A DNA stretch of 64,000 nt from RGIG4576 sp045656705 (GCA_045656705.1 JAZORR010000043.1:23292-87291); one strand, 5' to 3'. Positions 33,119 to 43,257 are shown, counted from the first letter of the stretch. Made by a program: numbers and translations. Notes: generated by a model from the letters alone, not told the origin.

Positions 33119-34012
33119 ATGACTCAAAAGACTCTCATCGTAATCACTGGCCCCACTGGAATAGGCAAAACCGACACAGCCATAAAGGTGGCTCAAGCTC
33201 TCGGCACAGAAATAATCTCAGCCGACTCACGCCAAATTTATCGCAATCTTCCTATTGGTACTGCAGCACCCACAAAAGAAGAACTGAGTGCTGTGAAGCA
33301 TCATTTTGTGGCTATGCTCAACCACGACCAATACTATAGTGCCGCCCAATTTGAAAGCGATGTAATGACATTACTTCCAAGTCTATTTGAGAAATATGAT
33401 TATGTGGTGATGTGTGGTGGATCGATGATGTATATCGATGCTGTGTGCAACGGCATAGACGACATCCCTACCGTAAGCGACGAAGTGCGCACCGAAGCCT
33501 ATCGTATACTCAAAGATGAAGGCATAGAAGAAGTGGCACGCCACGTGCAAGAAGTGGATCCAGAATATTATGCTATTGCCGACAAGCAAAACGCAAAGCG
33601 CCTTGTACATGCACTTGAGATATATATGCAATCGGGCAAACCATTCTCATCGTTCAGAACAGGAACAAAGAAACAGCGTCCGTTTCGCATACTCAAATTT
33701 GGCTTAAATATGCCTCGCGAAGAACTATTTGCACGCATCAATATGCGAGTGGACAAGATGATGGAATTAGGACTGGAAGAGGAAGCACGCAACGTGATGC
33801 ATCTTCGCCATCTCAATTCACTCAACACTGTAGGTTACAAAGAAATGTTTGCATATTTCGACGGCACAATGGACTTCATCACTGCACGCGAGCGACTAAA
33901 GAAAAACACCCGCGTATATGCCAAAAAGCAACTCACCTGGCACGCAAAAGATGCCGACATCATAACATTACACCCATCGACAGCCGTCGAGGAAATACTT
34001 AAGAGAATTTAA
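33119..34012 (+). CDS. miaA: tRNA dimethylallyltransferase
   Basis: Adds dimethylallyl to N6 of A37 in tRNAs reading UNN codons. 297 residues with P-loop LIVITGPTGIGKTDTAIKVA (about 6-25). The substrate motif is ISADSRQIYRNLPIGTA, followed by CGGSMMYIDAVCNG, and the C-terminal region is TVGYKEMFAYFDG. The start at 33119 is chosen because the longer frame overlaps the DUF4250 gene and its extra N-terminus is not family-like. Confidence 0.95.
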   Translation: MTQKTLIVITGPTGIGKTDTAIKVAQALGTEIISADSRQIYRNLPIGTAAPTKEELSAVKHHFVAMLNHDQYYSAAQFESDVMTLLPSLFEKYDYVVMCGGSMMYIDAVCNGIDDIPTVSDEVRTEAYRILKDEGIEEVARHVQEVDPEYYAIADKQNAKRLVHALEIYMQSGKPFSSFRTGTKKQRPFRILKFGLNMPREELFARINMRVDKMMELGLEEEARNVMHLRHLNSLNTVGYKEMFAYFDGTMDFITARERLKKNTRVYAKKQLTWHAKDADIITLHPSTAVEEILKRI

Positions 34013-34034
34013 GAAGCTAACACAGATAATGGAA

Positions 34035-35366
34035 TTAATATCCATATCGGCGGCGATAACATAGGAACATTGCTATAGCAACCACAATACCCAATAGCTG
34101 AGCCACTACTATCGATACCCAAATACCATCGAGCCCCATCACAAGAGGCAACAATAACACTGCACCACACTCAAACACAAATATACGGGTGAAAGATAGG
34201 AATGCCGATACAAATCCATTGTTGAGTGCGGTGAAGAATGCCGAAGAATATATATTCAAACCCACCACCAAGAACGATAGCGAATACAGCACAAACGCTC
34301 GATAAGTGAGAGCATAAAGTTCCTCATCATAACCCACAAATACTTGTGACAAAGGACAAGCAAGAGCCACGGCCAATAGAGTGACAAACAAACCCATAAG
34401 AGAAAGCAACAACACACTTTTTCGCAACACACTTTTCAGTTCACCACTATTTTTAGCACCATAATGAAAACTTACAATAGGAGAAGTACCAATTGCATAC
34501 CCTATAAACACCGACAAGAAAATGAAATAAGTGTACATTATCACGCCATATGCAGCCACACCATTTTCGCCTATATATTTCATTAACTGAAAATTATACA
34601 GCATACACACAAGCGATAGAGATAAATTTGTCACCATCTCCGACGAGCCATTAGTGCAAGCCCTCATCAAAGCCTTTCCATCGTAACGAAAACAAGTGAG
34701 TTTGAGCAAACTACTATTTTTTTGACCGAAATACACCAAAGGTATAACACCTCCCACACACTGACTTATAGCAGTGGCATAAGCAGCACCTTCAAGCCCC
34801 CAACGAAACACCACAATAAACACATAATCAAGCACAATATTAGCCAATCCAGCTATCACAGTCACTTTCAATCCCATTGCAGGTTTCTCGGCTGTTACCC
34901 AAAACGACTGAAATGCATATTGTAGCACAAACATTGGCAACGAAATGAGCAGAATATTGGCATACCTAACGCAATAGTCGAGCATAGTACCTTCAGCACC
35001 AAGCCATTCTGCTACCAAAGGCACACATACCACCCCCACCAATGCAAGCACTATTCCCATTGTCGTGAGTAAGTACACAAGCATAGAAAATAATGAATTG
35101 GCACGTTCGCGATTTCCCTCACCGAGCACTTTAGCCACCAACGCACTGCCACCAGTGCCAAGCATAAAACCCACCACACCGAGCATTTGCAAAAAAGGCA
35201 TAATGAGATTAAGAGCCGCAAACGGAGTTTTGCCTACAAAATTAGAGACAAAAATACCATCTACCACGCAATAGATAGAAGTAAAAATCATCATCACCAC
35301 CGAAGGCAATGTAAAACGGATGAGTTTCTTATATGTAAAATGTTCGGATAACTGAATTTCTGCCAT
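34035..35366 (-). CDS. MATE family efflux transporter
   Basis: A 443-residue inner-membrane protein with about twelve hydrophobic segments in two MatE halves: TLPSVVMMIFTSIYCVVDGI at the start, FMLGTGGSALVAKVLGEGNR near 80-100, and AIGTSPIVSFHYGAKNSGEL near 300. It exports drugs or metabolites by cation antiport; substrate unknown. The start at 35366 is supported by a TACCTTTG -7 box at 35394-35401 on the minus strand, which would lie inside a longer reading frame. Confidence 0.9.
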   Translation of the reverse strand: MAEIQLSEHFTYKKLIRFTLPSVVMMIFTSIYCVVDGIFVSNFVGKTPFAALNLIMPFLQMLGVVGFMLGTGGSALVAKVLGEGNRERANSLFSMLVYLLTTMGIVLALVGVVCVPLVAEWLGAEGTMLDYCVRYANILLISLPMFVLQYAFQSFWVTAEKPAMGLKVTVIAGLANIVLDYVFIVVFRWGLEGAAYATAISQCVGGVIPLVYFGQKNSSLLKLTCFRYDGKALMRACTNGSSEMVTNLSLSLVCMLYNFQLMKYIGENGVAAYGVIMYTYFIFLSVFIGYAIGTSPIVSFHYGAKNSGELKSVLRKSVLLLSLMGLFVTLLAVALACPLSQVFVGYDEELYALTYRAFVLYSLSFLVVGLNIYSSAFFTALNNGFVSAFLSFTRIFVFECGAVLLLPLVMGLDGIWVSIVVAQLLGIVVAIAMFLCYRRRYGY

Positions 35367-35464
35367 TTCTACGATAAATCTGCTTTGAGCATACAAAGGT
35401 ATAACATCACAAGATTATAATCAAGATTATTCCCATACAAGGCAATTATTTCATCGTTTTTTCG

Positions 35465-35472
35465 TATCTTTG
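35465..35472 (+). promoter_or_regulatory. suf operon promoter -7 box
   Basis: TATCTTTG matches TAnnTTTG, with no clear -33 TTTG. The leader to sufB would be about 120 nt, long for this window. It contains no hairpin that I can assign. Confidence 0.5.
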
Positions 35473-35597
35473 CCAATTAATACAAAAGCAATCAGAAAAC
35501 CTAAGTTTTGACAGATTGTTTTTAAAAAAACAAGGCAAAAAGTTACGACTAATTTGCCAATAAAAAACAAAACAAGAAAAGAAATTACGACTGAACA

Positions 35598-37082
35598 ATG
35601 AAGTCAAACGAAAATAACGAAAAAGTAATAAACAAGCGTAGCGAAAACGAAGAAATCATACACAATGCTGCCAATAGCGACTATAAGTATGGTTTCGTGA
35701 CCGACATTGATATGCACATCATCCCAAAAGGACTCGATGAAAATGTGGTGCGCTACATCTCGCAAATGAAGGGCGAACCAGAATGGATGCTCGACTTCCG
35801 TCTTGAGGCTTTCAGATATTGGCTCACACTCACTCCTCCTACTTGGGCACATCTCGATATTCCTGAAATAGATTTTCAAGATATCAGTTACTTTGCTGCC
35901 CCAAAACAAAAAGAAGGTCCAGAGAGTCTCGATGAGGTAGATCTAGAGGTGCGTAAAACATTCGACAAACTTGGTATTTCGCTCGAAGAACAAATGCGAT
36001 TGTCGGGTATCGCTGTAGATGCTGTGATGGATAGTGTGAGCGTGAAAACTACCTACAAGGATAAACTTGCCGAACTTGGCGTAATCTTCTGCTCTATCTC
36101 GGAAGCTATCAAAGATTACCCCGACTTGGTGAAGAAATACCTTGGCTCGGTGGTGAACTACCGCGACAATTTCTATGCAGCACTCAATAGTGCAGTATTC
36201 TCTGACGGATCGTTTGTGTACATACCAAAGGGAGTGCGATGCCCAATGGAACTTTCTACTTATTTCCGCATCAACGCCAAAGACACAGGTCAATTTGAGC
36301 GTACACTTATCGTGGCCGATGACGATGCATACGTGAGCTACCTCGAAGGTTGTACAGCCCCAATGCGCGACGAGAATCAACTTCACGCAGCAATAGTGGA
36401 AATCGTAGTAGAAGACCGTGCAGAAGTGAAATATTCGACTGTGCAAAACTGGTATCCTGGCGATAAAGATGGCAAGGGTGGTATCTACAATTTTGTAACC
36501 AAACGAGGACTTTGTAGAGGCGATTTCTCAAAAATCTCGTGGACACAAGTAGAAACCGGTTCGGCTATCACATGGAAATACCCAAGCTGCATCCTACAAG
36601 GTGACAACTCAGTGGGTGAATTCTATTCGGTGGCAGTGACCAACAATCACCAGCAAGCCGATACAGGTACCAAAATGATACACATAGGCAAGAATACCCG
36701 AAGCACAATAGTATCGAAGGGTATATCTTCAGGTTTAAGCCAAAATAGTTATCGTGGTCTAGTGAAAGTATTGCCAAAGGCTACAAACAGCCGCAATTTC
36801 ACACAATGCGATAGCCTATTGCTCACCGACACCTGTGGTGCTCACACATTCCCTTATATCGATGTTCAAAACGACTCATCGGTGGTGGAACACGAAGCTA
36901 CTACATCAAAAATCAACGAAGAACAAATCTTCTACTGCAATCAGCGTGGTATCCCAACAGAAGATGCTATCGGCTTGATAGTAAACGGATATGCCAAGGA
37001 AGTAATGGCTAAGTTGCCGATGGAATTTGCTGTAGAGGCACAAAAATTGCTTTCTATCTCACTCGAAGGAAGCGTAGGATAA
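35598..37082 (+). CDS. sufB: Fe-S cluster assembly scaffold SufB
   Basis: Scaffold subunit of the SufBC2D complex that builds iron-sulfur clusters. The 494-residue protein has the family's long N-terminus and beta-helix core: GEPEWMLDFRLEAFRYW (about 56-72), DGSFVYIPKGVRCPMELSTY near 207-226, YLEGCTAPMRDENQLHAAIV near 249-268, and the C-terminal HEATTSKINEEQIFYCNQRG. It is the first gene of sufBCDS, 28 bases before sufC. Confidence 0.96.
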   Translation: MKSNENNEKVINKRSENEEIIHNAANSDYKYGFVTDIDMHIIPKGLDENVVRYISQMKGEPEWMLDFRLEAFRYWLTLTPPTWAHLDIPEIDFQDISYFAAPKQKEGPESLDEVDLEVRKTFDKLGISLEEQMRLSGIAVDAVMDSVSVKTTYKDKLAELGVIFCSISEAIKDYPDLVKKYLGSVVNYRDNFYAALNSAVFSDGSFVYIPKGVRCPMELSTYFRINAKDTGQFERTLIVADDDAYVSYLEGCTAPMRDENQLHAAIVEIVVEDRAEVKYSTVQNWYPGDKDGKGGIYNFVTKRGLCRGDFSKISWTQVETGSAITWKYPSCILQGDNSVGEFYSVAVTNNHQQADTGTKMIHIGKNTRSTIVSKGISSGLSQNSYRGLVKVLPKATNSRNFTQCDSLLLTDTCGAHTFPYIDVQNDSSVVEHEATTSKINEEQIFYCNQRGIPTEDAIGLIVNGYAKEVMAKLPMEFAVEAQKLLSISLEGSVG

Positions 37083-37110
37083 TATCAAAACAAGAAAAAA
37101 ACAAAGGAAT

Positions 37111-37890
37111 ATGGAAATCAAACCAAACCTACTCACTATAACCGACCTTCATGCAAGCATCGAAGGAAAGGAAATTCTAAAAGGATTGAATCTTGAAATT
37201 CGTCCGGGCGAAGTACATGCTATTATGGGGCCAAATGGTTCGGGCAAAAGTACACTCTCGGCAGTGCTTACAGGTAACCCTGCTTACACCGTGACAGGTG
37301 GCTCTGCTGATTTCAATGGTAAGGACCTTTTCGCTTTATCACCAGAAGACCGTTCGCACGAAGGTCTATTCTTGAGTTTTCAATACCCTGTAGAAATACC
37401 AGGCGTGTCGATGGTGAACTTTATGCGTGCCGCAGTGAACGAAAAGCGTAAGTATTTCAATCAAGAGCCAATCTCGGCAAGCGATTTCTTGAAACTTATG
37501 CGCGAAAAGCGTGCTATCGTAGAACTAGACAACAAACTTGCGTCGCGCTCGGTGAACGAAGGTTTCTCGGGTGGCGAAAAGAAGCGTAACGAAATCTTTC
37601 AAATGGCAATGCTTGAGCCTAAACTATCTATTCTCGACGAAACTGATAGTGGATTAGATATCGATGCACTACGCATCGTGGCTGGTGGTGTGAACAAACT
37701 AAAAACTGAAAACAATGCTACTATTGTGATCACTCACTACCAACGCCTACTCGACTATATCAAGCCAGACTTTGTGCATGTGCTTTATAAAGGACGCATC
37801 GTGAAATCGGGTGGTCCTGAACTTGCACTCGTGCTTGAAGAAAAGGGTTATGACTGGATTAAAGAAGAAATCGACAACCAAATCGACTAA
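37111..37890 (+). CDS. sufC: Fe-S assembly ATPase SufC
   Basis: ABC-type ATPase that drives conformational change of SufB-SufD. 259 residues: Walker A is HAIMGPNGSGKSTLSAVLTG (about 36-55), the Q-loop is LFLSFQYPVEIPGVSMVNFM, and the signature is SVNEGFSGGEKKRNEIFQMA. Walker B is PKLSILDETDSGLDIDALRI; the glutamate in DETDSGLD is typical of SufC. It lies between sufB and sufD in one operon. Confidence 0.97.
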   Translation: MEIKPNLLTITDLHASIEGKEILKGLNLEIRPGEVHAIMGPNGSGKSTLSAVLTGNPAYTVTGGSADFNGKDLFALSPEDRSHEGLFLSFQYPVEIPGVSMVNFMRAAVNEKRKYFNQEPISASDFLKLMREKRAIVELDNKLASRSVNEGFSGGEKKRNEIFQMAMLEPKLSILDETDSGLDIDALRIVAGGVNKLKTENNATIVITHYQRLLDYIKPDFVHVLYKGRIVKSGGPELALVLEEKGYDWIKEEIDNQID

Positions 37891-37901
37891 TCACATAGCC
37901 T

Positions 37902-39269
37902 ATGTCAGCATTAAATCAATATATCGACCTTTACAAGGACAATCGCACCACCATCTGTGCCAAATCGGTGGAGCCTATGAATGCACTTCGCGACAAGGCT
38001 CTCGAGGCATTGATGGATAAGGCTCTACCTCGTAAAGGCGACGAAAATTACGAAATCACCGACCTCGAAAGCATTTATGCACCAGACTATGGTGTAAATA
38101 TCAATCGCTTCGATTTCGGAGCCGACACCGCAAACGCGTTTCGTTGCGATGTGCCAAACATGAGCACATGGCTATATTTTGCTTTCAACGATACCTACTA
38201 TAGCAGTCGCACAGCCTCTATCGGAATGCCCGAAGGAGTGCTTATCGGTTCGATAAGAGAATTTGCAGCACAACACTCATCTCTTATCAGTCAATACTAC
38301 GGCACTATCGCTCCTATGGAAAATCCTACAGTGGCACTAAACACTATGCTTGCTCAAGATGCATTACTTATCTACATTCCAAAGAATGTAACACTCGAAA
38401 AGCCATTGCAACTTGTAAACATCCTCAATGCCACTATTCCTGTGATGACTTGTCGCAGAATACTTATAATCCTTGAAGAGAATACTCACGCCAAGATGCT
38501 TGTGTGTGACCATACTCAAAATCAAGAGATGAAATTCCTCAACACACAAGTGATAGAGGTATTTGCTGGAAAGAACTCATCGTTTGACCTTTACGATCTT
38601 GAGGAGTCAAGTGCAAGCACTCACAGAGTGTCATCGCTATGGGTACGCCAAGAGGAAGGTTCGAATGTACTTGTAAACGGAATCACATTGGTGAATGGTG
38701 TTACACGCAACGATTATGCAATAGATGTAGTGGGCGAACATTGCGAAACTCACCTATATGGTATGGCCATTGCAGGCGACTCACAACACGTAGACAACCA
38801 CACCGATATCAATCATCGAGTGGGACACTGCTCGAGTAACGAACTCTTCAAATACATTCTTGAAGACCAAGCAAGGGGTGCATTTTGTGGCAAAATACTC
38901 GTAGAACCTAACGCTCCAAAAATAGAGGCTTACCAAAGCAATAAAAACATCTGCACTTCATCAGAAGCAAAGATGTATACCAAGCCTCAACTTGAAATCT
39001 ACACCGATGACGTGAAGTGTAGCCATGGTTCTACAATAGGCCAACTCGACCAAGATGCAATCTTCTATATGCAAGCTCGCGGCATCTCTAAAACTGAAGC
39101 TCGTATGCTACTTATGCAGGCATTTATGACCGATGTGATAGCTACAGTGCGTATGGATTCGCTAAAGGACCGATTGCGTCATCTTATCGACAAACGCTTA
39201 TATGGCAAACTTACCCTTTGCCAACAATGTGGAGCCGACTGCCACGATATCATCAACAATATTGAATAA
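37902..39269 (+). CDS. sufD: Fe-S assembly protein SufD
   Basis: Partner of SufB in the SufBC2D complex. 455 residues with the SufBD beta-helix core: STWLYFAFNDTYYSSRTAS near 87-105, then the signature GDSQHVDNHTDINHRVGHCS (about 292-311). The C-terminus contains VKCSHGSTIGQLDQDAIFYM with the conserved His. It begins 11 bases after sufC and lies 14 bases before sufS. Confidence 0.95.
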   Translation: MSALNQYIDLYKDNRTTICAKSVEPMNALRDKALEALMDKALPRKGDENYEITDLESIYAPDYGVNINRFDFGADTANAFRCDVPNMSTWLYFAFNDTYYSSRTASIGMPEGVLIGSIREFAAQHSSLISQYYGTIAPMENPTVALNTMLAQDALLIYIPKNVTLEKPLQLVNILNATIPVMTCRRILIILEENTHAKMLVCDHTQNQEMKFLNTQVIEVFAGKNSSFDLYDLEESSASTHRVSSLWVRQEEGSNVLVNGITLVNGVTRNDYAIDVVGEHCETHLYGMAIAGDSQHVDNHTDINHRVGHCSSNELFKYILEDQARGAFCGKILVEPNAPKIEAYQSNKNICTSSEAKMYTKPQLEIYTDDVKCSHGSTIGQLDQDAIFYMQARGISKTEARMLLMQAFMTDVIATVRMDSLKDRLRHLIDKRLYGKLTLCQQCGADCHDIINNIE

Positions 39270-39283
39270 TTTGAACATTTTAT

Positions 39284-40507
39284 ATGCTCACACACCAAGA
39301 CATACTACAAATACGCAAACAATTCCCTATCCTCGACACTAAAATCGAGGGTAAACCACTCATATACCTCGATAGTGCCGCCACTTCTCAAACTCCAGAA
39401 TGCGTGGTGGACACTATCACTTATATGTATCGTAATCTGAAGGCTAATGTGCATCGTGGAGTGCACACTCTTTCGCAACTTGCTACTGATCGTCAAGAAC
39501 TGACTCGCGAAAAAGTGCGCCAATACATCAATGCAGCAAGCACCGAAGAAATCATCTTCACCCGCGGAACCACCGAAGCCATCAACCTTGTAGCATCGTC
39601 TTATGGCAATGCTTTGTCGCATGGCGATGAAGTAATCATCACTACTATGGAGCATCACGCAAATATTGTGCCTTGGCAACTTTTACAACGCAATAAACGC
39701 ATCAGCCTTCGTGTTGTCCCTATTAACAATAAGGGCGAGATAGACATAGAGGCATACAAAGATCTTTTCACCGAGAATACTCGTTTTGTGGCAATCAGCC
39801 ATGTGTCGAATGTGCTCGGCACAGTGAACCCTGTGAAGGAAATGATTCACATAGCACATAAGCACGGAGTGCCTGTATTGGTGGACGGAGCTCAAGCCGT
39901 ATCCTACACCAAGGTGGATGTGCAAGATCTCAAAGCTGACTTCTATGCATTTTCGGCTCACAAAATGTATGGTCCTACCGGAGTGGGAGTGCTTTATGGA
40001 AAGAAAAAATTCCTTGAACAAATGCCTCCTTACCAAGGTGGTGGCGAAATGATAGGCACAGTATCGTTTGACAAAACCACTTTTGCCAAACTTCCATATA
40101 AATTTGAGGCCGGAACACCCGACTTTGTGGGTATCGCTGCATTTGCTACAGCACTTGAGTTTATAGAAAGTATTGGCATAGAAAACATAGCAGCACACGA
40201 AGATGCACTTATGCAAGCTGCTACCGAAGGACTGATGCAAATACCAGGAATGGAAATATATGGCACAGCTCCCGAAAAGAGTGCTGTAATATCATTCCTC
40301 GTAAACAACATCAATTCTTACGATATGGGTACAATCCTCGACAAATTAGGTATAGCAGTACGCACAGGTCATCATTGCGCCGAGCCTCTGATGCATCGCC
40401 TCGGTGTGGAGGGTACAGTGAGAGCATCGTTTGGTGTGTATAACACTATGGACGAAGTGGAACAATTTGTGGCTGCAGTGAAACGCGTGGCTAATATGTT
40501 TGGTTAA
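39284..40507 (+). CDS. sufS: Cysteine desulfurase SufS
   Basis: PLP enzyme that takes sulfur from cysteine for SufBCD. 407 residues: LIYLDSAATSQTPECVVDTI at the N-terminus, FTRGTTEAINLVASSYG near 86-102, THH-type TMEHHANIVPWQ. The PLP lysine is in FYAFSAHKMYGPTGVGVLYG, and the active-site cysteine is in the loop RTGHHCAEPLMHRLG near 364-378. Group II type, as expected for the suf operon. A SufU or SufE partner is not recognised next to it, unless the small unknown gene that follows has that job. Confidence 0.96.
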   Translation: MLTHQDILQIRKQFPILDTKIEGKPLIYLDSAATSQTPECVVDTITYMYRNLKANVHRGVHTLSQLATDRQELTREKVRQYINAASTEEIIFTRGTTEAINLVASSYGNALSHGDEVIITTMEHHANIVPWQLLQRNKRISLRVVPINNKGEIDIEAYKDLFTENTRFVAISHVSNVLGTVNPVKEMIHIAHKHGVPVLVDGAQAVSYTKVDVQDLKADFYAFSAHKMYGPTGVGVLYGKKKFLEQMPPYQGGGEMIGTVSFDKTTFAKLPYKFEAGTPDFVGIAAFATALEFIESIGIENIAAHEDALMQAATEGLMQIPGMEIYGTAPEKSAVISFLVNNINSYDMGTILDKLGIAVRTGHHCAEPLMHRLGVEGTVRASFGVYNTMDEVEQFVAAVKRVANMFG

Positions 40508-40521
40508 GAAAAACAGTGGTT

Positions 40522-40905
40522 ATGAATGCCGAAGATATCAGAACTATTGATTTCGACCTAAAAATCGACAACGATACATTTGTGCAAACTACCATCACAA
40601 ATGTGGCTAATAGATATAAAGTATTCTATTGCTTCAAGGATGGCGACACTCGCGAAGATGGCGAGGATAGATGCTCTGCAGAGGCTTTTAATGCTATCGC
40701 ATCGCAAGTAGACGATGCACTCAGTAGTGCTAAAGCCGAACAAGTGAGCATTCACTACTACATTAAAGTGACATCGCACACTCATTCGTCGATGCTTTTC
40801 AACAACCGAGATGCATCACCCGAAACCATTAAAAAAATCATCGACGCACTTACTTCGCACATCGATGAACTATCCTTCCTCAACGCTTTCAAGCGATTTG
40901 TATAA
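40522..40905 (+). CDS. Unknown protein at the end of the suf operon
   Basis: A 127-residue soluble protein I do not recognise. It is acidic, with predicted alternating strands and helices: FDLKIDNDTFVQTTITNVAN, YKVFYCFKDGDTREDGEDRC, VSIHYYIKVTSHTHSSMLFN, and a helical C-terminus. It has two cysteines, not in a CxxC. It starts 14 bases after sufS without a promoter between them, so it is probably the fifth gene of the operon. The ATG at 40522 is chosen; a GTG two codons earlier is possible. A SufE-like or regulatory role is only a guess from position. Confidence 0.75.
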   Translation: MNAEDIRTIDFDLKIDNDTFVQTTITNVANRYKVFYCFKDGDTREDGEDRCSAEAFNAIASQVDDALSSAKAEQVSIHYYIKVTSHTHSSMLFNNRDASPETIKKIIDALTSHIDELSFLNAFKRFV

Positions 40906-40930
40906 TTTGGTTGAAGGGTATTAGATAAAA

Positions 40931-40979
40931 CAGAAAGGAATGTTACGCACCATAATGGCAATGTAACATTCCTTTTCTG
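40931..40979. terminator. Bidirectional terminator, suf operon/glsA
   Basis: CAGAAAGGAATGTTAC and GTAACATTCCTTTTCTG pair (one bulged T) around a 16-nt loop. It lies between convergent genes. Confidence 0.85.
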
Positions 40980-41906
40980 TTAGAATATTGATTCGTTGGT
41001 TTCGGTTGTGAGGAGTTCGAGGGCTTTCATACCCATCACTGAGTTGCCTTTAGAATTGAGTCGAGGACTCCACACTGCTACAGAATATTGCAATGGGTAT
41101 ATGGCTACTATACCACCTCCTACGCCACTCTTGCCCGGAAGTCCCACAAGATAGGAGAATTCACCCGCTTCGTCGTAAAAGCCACAAGTTTGCATAATGG
41201 CATTCATTCGTTTCACTTGCGATGAGGTGAGTTTCACTCCTTCGTAAGAGAATTTCTTTCTATGGTTGGCAAATGCCAAGAATGCACGCGATAACTCGGT
41301 GCAACTCATCTCTATCGAGCACATCAAGAAGTAAAAGTGCAAGACTCTCTCAATATCATTGTCAATAGTGCCGTGATATTTCAATAGATTGGCAATTGCG
41401 GCATTGAGATAACCTTTTTCGCGTTCTGAGATAGCCACAATCTCGTTGTAGACAATAGTATTGTCTCCAGCTACAGCACGCACAAACGATAGGAATTGTT
41501 GCTCAGGATTTTTGAGGTGCGACATAAGTATGTCGGCCATAACTATGGCACCTGCATTGATAAATGGATTTCTTGGCACACCTTTTTCTACCTCAAGCTG
41601 CACAAGCGAATTGAACGCTGTACCCGATGGTTCTTTTCCTACACGAGTCCACAATTCATCGCCTTTGAGCGAAAGACACATAGCTAAGGCAAACACCTTG
41701 GATATACTCTGAATAGAAAATCTAACATCGGCACTCTCAATAGAGTAAATCTCGCCATAAATGGTGTGAATACTCATTCCGAATTGGTCGGGATTGACTT
41801 TCGCAAGTTCAGGAATATAGTCTGCCTGCTTTCCCTCCTTTGCAAAAGGAAGAATAGACTTGTAGATATTTTCAAGTATTTGCTGATAATCCATTGCCAT
41901 AAGCAT
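40980..41906 (-). CDS. glsA: Glutaminase A
   Basis: Hydrolyses glutamine to glutamate and ammonia. 308 residues of the serine-dependent glutaminase family. The catalytic Ser-Lys pair is in FSIQSISKVFALA, followed by TAFNSLVQLEVEKGVPRNPF, INAGAIVM and the C-terminal LPGKSGVGGGIVAIYP. The start codon overlaps the stop of pncB by one base (TGATG), which indicates translational coupling. Further ATGs lie 6 and 12 bases downstream. Confidence 0.95.
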   Translation of the reverse strand: MLMAMDYQQILENIYKSILPFAKEGKQADYIPELAKVNPDQFGMSIHTIYGEIYSIESADVRFSIQSISKVFALAMCLSLKGDELWTRVGKEPSGTAFNSLVQLEVEKGVPRNPFINAGAIVMADILMSHLKNPEQQFLSFVRAVAGDNTIVYNEIVAISEREKGYLNAAIANLLKYHGTIDNDIERVLHFYFLMCSIEMSCTELSRAFLAFANHRKKFSYEGVKLTSSQVKRMNAIMQTCGFYDEAGEFSYLVGLPGKSGVGGGIVAIYPLQYSVAVWSPRLNSKGNSVMGMKALELLTTETNESIF

Positions 41907-43162
41907 CAACCTATTACGCTCAACAAATAAGCACACTTATCGGGATTACCAAGTGTCTTACCTTTATCGCAAGATAGTTTCACGCAATCGTGCCACTCAC
42001 GCGATTCGGTAATGCGACACTTAGTGAGTTTAACCACGATATTCATAGGTTTACATCCCACAATATCGCAAGTGAGATTAGTACCCACCCCATAACTATC
42101 TTGTAAGCGTCCGTTCACATACTTGTGTATTTCAATAGCTCGTTCCACATTAAGTCCGTTGCTATAAATCACTTGTTTGCTTTCGGGTACAATACCAAGA
42201 GTTCTATATTTACTAATTATTTTTTCGGTTTGTTCTTCCTCGCTACCACTATCCACACGAAGACCTTTATACATCATTGCCATACGCTTAGACAGATTAT
42301 TGAAGAACACTTTATCACCAAAAGCATCGTAAAGATATACCCCATTATCTCCGTCGTATACGTCGCTAAACTTCTTCATAACATTGTAATTGCACTCAAA
42401 CACACCACTTACAGTTTCTTCAAACATAACAAGCTGGTGACTCATAGTACCTATAGGAGTGATATTGTGCTTCATTGCAAGATACACATTGCTCGTGCCA
42501 ATAAACTTACCAGTCCAAGCCGTAGTATTGCCATTTTCTTGCACACCACCCGAACGATATAATGCTGCCAATTCACCCACCACCATATCGTGATGATCAA
42601 AAGAGAAACGGCGACGAGTACCCATATCGCCAAGCACAATACCATTTGAGAAGATTTTCGCACCTTTTTCTATAGTGCGAGCACGCTCAAGGTTGATATC
42701 ATATATTTCAAAATCGCCATTAAGCATGTGCGATAATTCTGATACTATCGAAAGAATAGGCATTTCCCACATAATGGCCGAATACCATTTACCACGCACA
42801 GTCACACTAAGATGACCTTCTTCATCTTGACTGATAGTAAGTTCGTTGGGATTAAAACGGAAACCTCGAAGGAAGGTGAAATACCATTCAGGCAGATAAT
42901 AACACTTAGTACGCATGAAATCAATTTCTTCATCGGTGATTATTACCTCACGCATATGCACAAGTTGCTCACGCAATAGATCGGCAAATCCCTCTGGATA
43001 GCAAGTTTTATTGCGGTCGAAGAAATTATATTCCACTTCGGCTCGTGGATAAGTTTGCAACACATAATACTGACAGGTAAAAGTATATAAATCGTTATCA
43101 GTAAAGTGCTTAATAATAGGAGCAATAGCACCCTCACCTATGTTTCTGCCTTCAAGTATCAT
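41906..43162 (-). CDS. pncB: Nicotinate phosphoribosyltransferase
   Basis: First enzyme of NAD salvage from nicotinate (Preiss-Handler pathway). 418 residues: FTDNDLYTFTCQYYVLQTYP at the N-terminus, the region FSFDHHDMVVGELAALYRSG (about 202-221), and FKGT-like C-terminal elements such as VGTNLTCDIVGCKPMNIVVK. The start at 43162 (MILEGRNIGEGA) is supported by -7 boxes just upstream on the minus strand (TAACTTTG 43166-43173; TATATTTG 43192-43199). It is cotranscribed with glsA. Confidence 0.92.
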   Translation of the reverse strand: MILEGRNIGEGAIAPIIKHFTDNDLYTFTCQYYVLQTYPRAEVEYNFFDRNKTCYPEGFADLLREQLVHMREVIITDEEIDFMRTKCYYLPEWYFTFLRGFRFNPNELTISQDEEGHLSVTVRGKWYSAIMWEMPILSIVSELSHMLNGDFEIYDINLERARTIEKGAKIFSNGIVLGDMGTRRRFSFDHHDMVVGELAALYRSGGVQENGNTTAWTGKFIGTSNVYLAMKHNITPIGTMSHQLVMFEETVSGVFECNYNVMKKFSDVYDGDNGVYLYDAFGDKVFFNNLSKRMAMMYKGLRVDSGSEEEQTEKIISKYRTLGIVPESKQVIYSNGLNVERAIEIHKYVNGRLQDSYGVGTNLTCDIVGCKPMNIVVKLTKCRITESREWHDCVKLSCDKGKTLGNPDKCAYLLSVIG

Positions 43163-43257
43163 AATCAAAGTTATAGTTTCATATTTTAATGCAAATATAA
43201 GCAATTTATATCACACCACGCACTTTATTACACATCTTATAACTATATTTTTACTTC

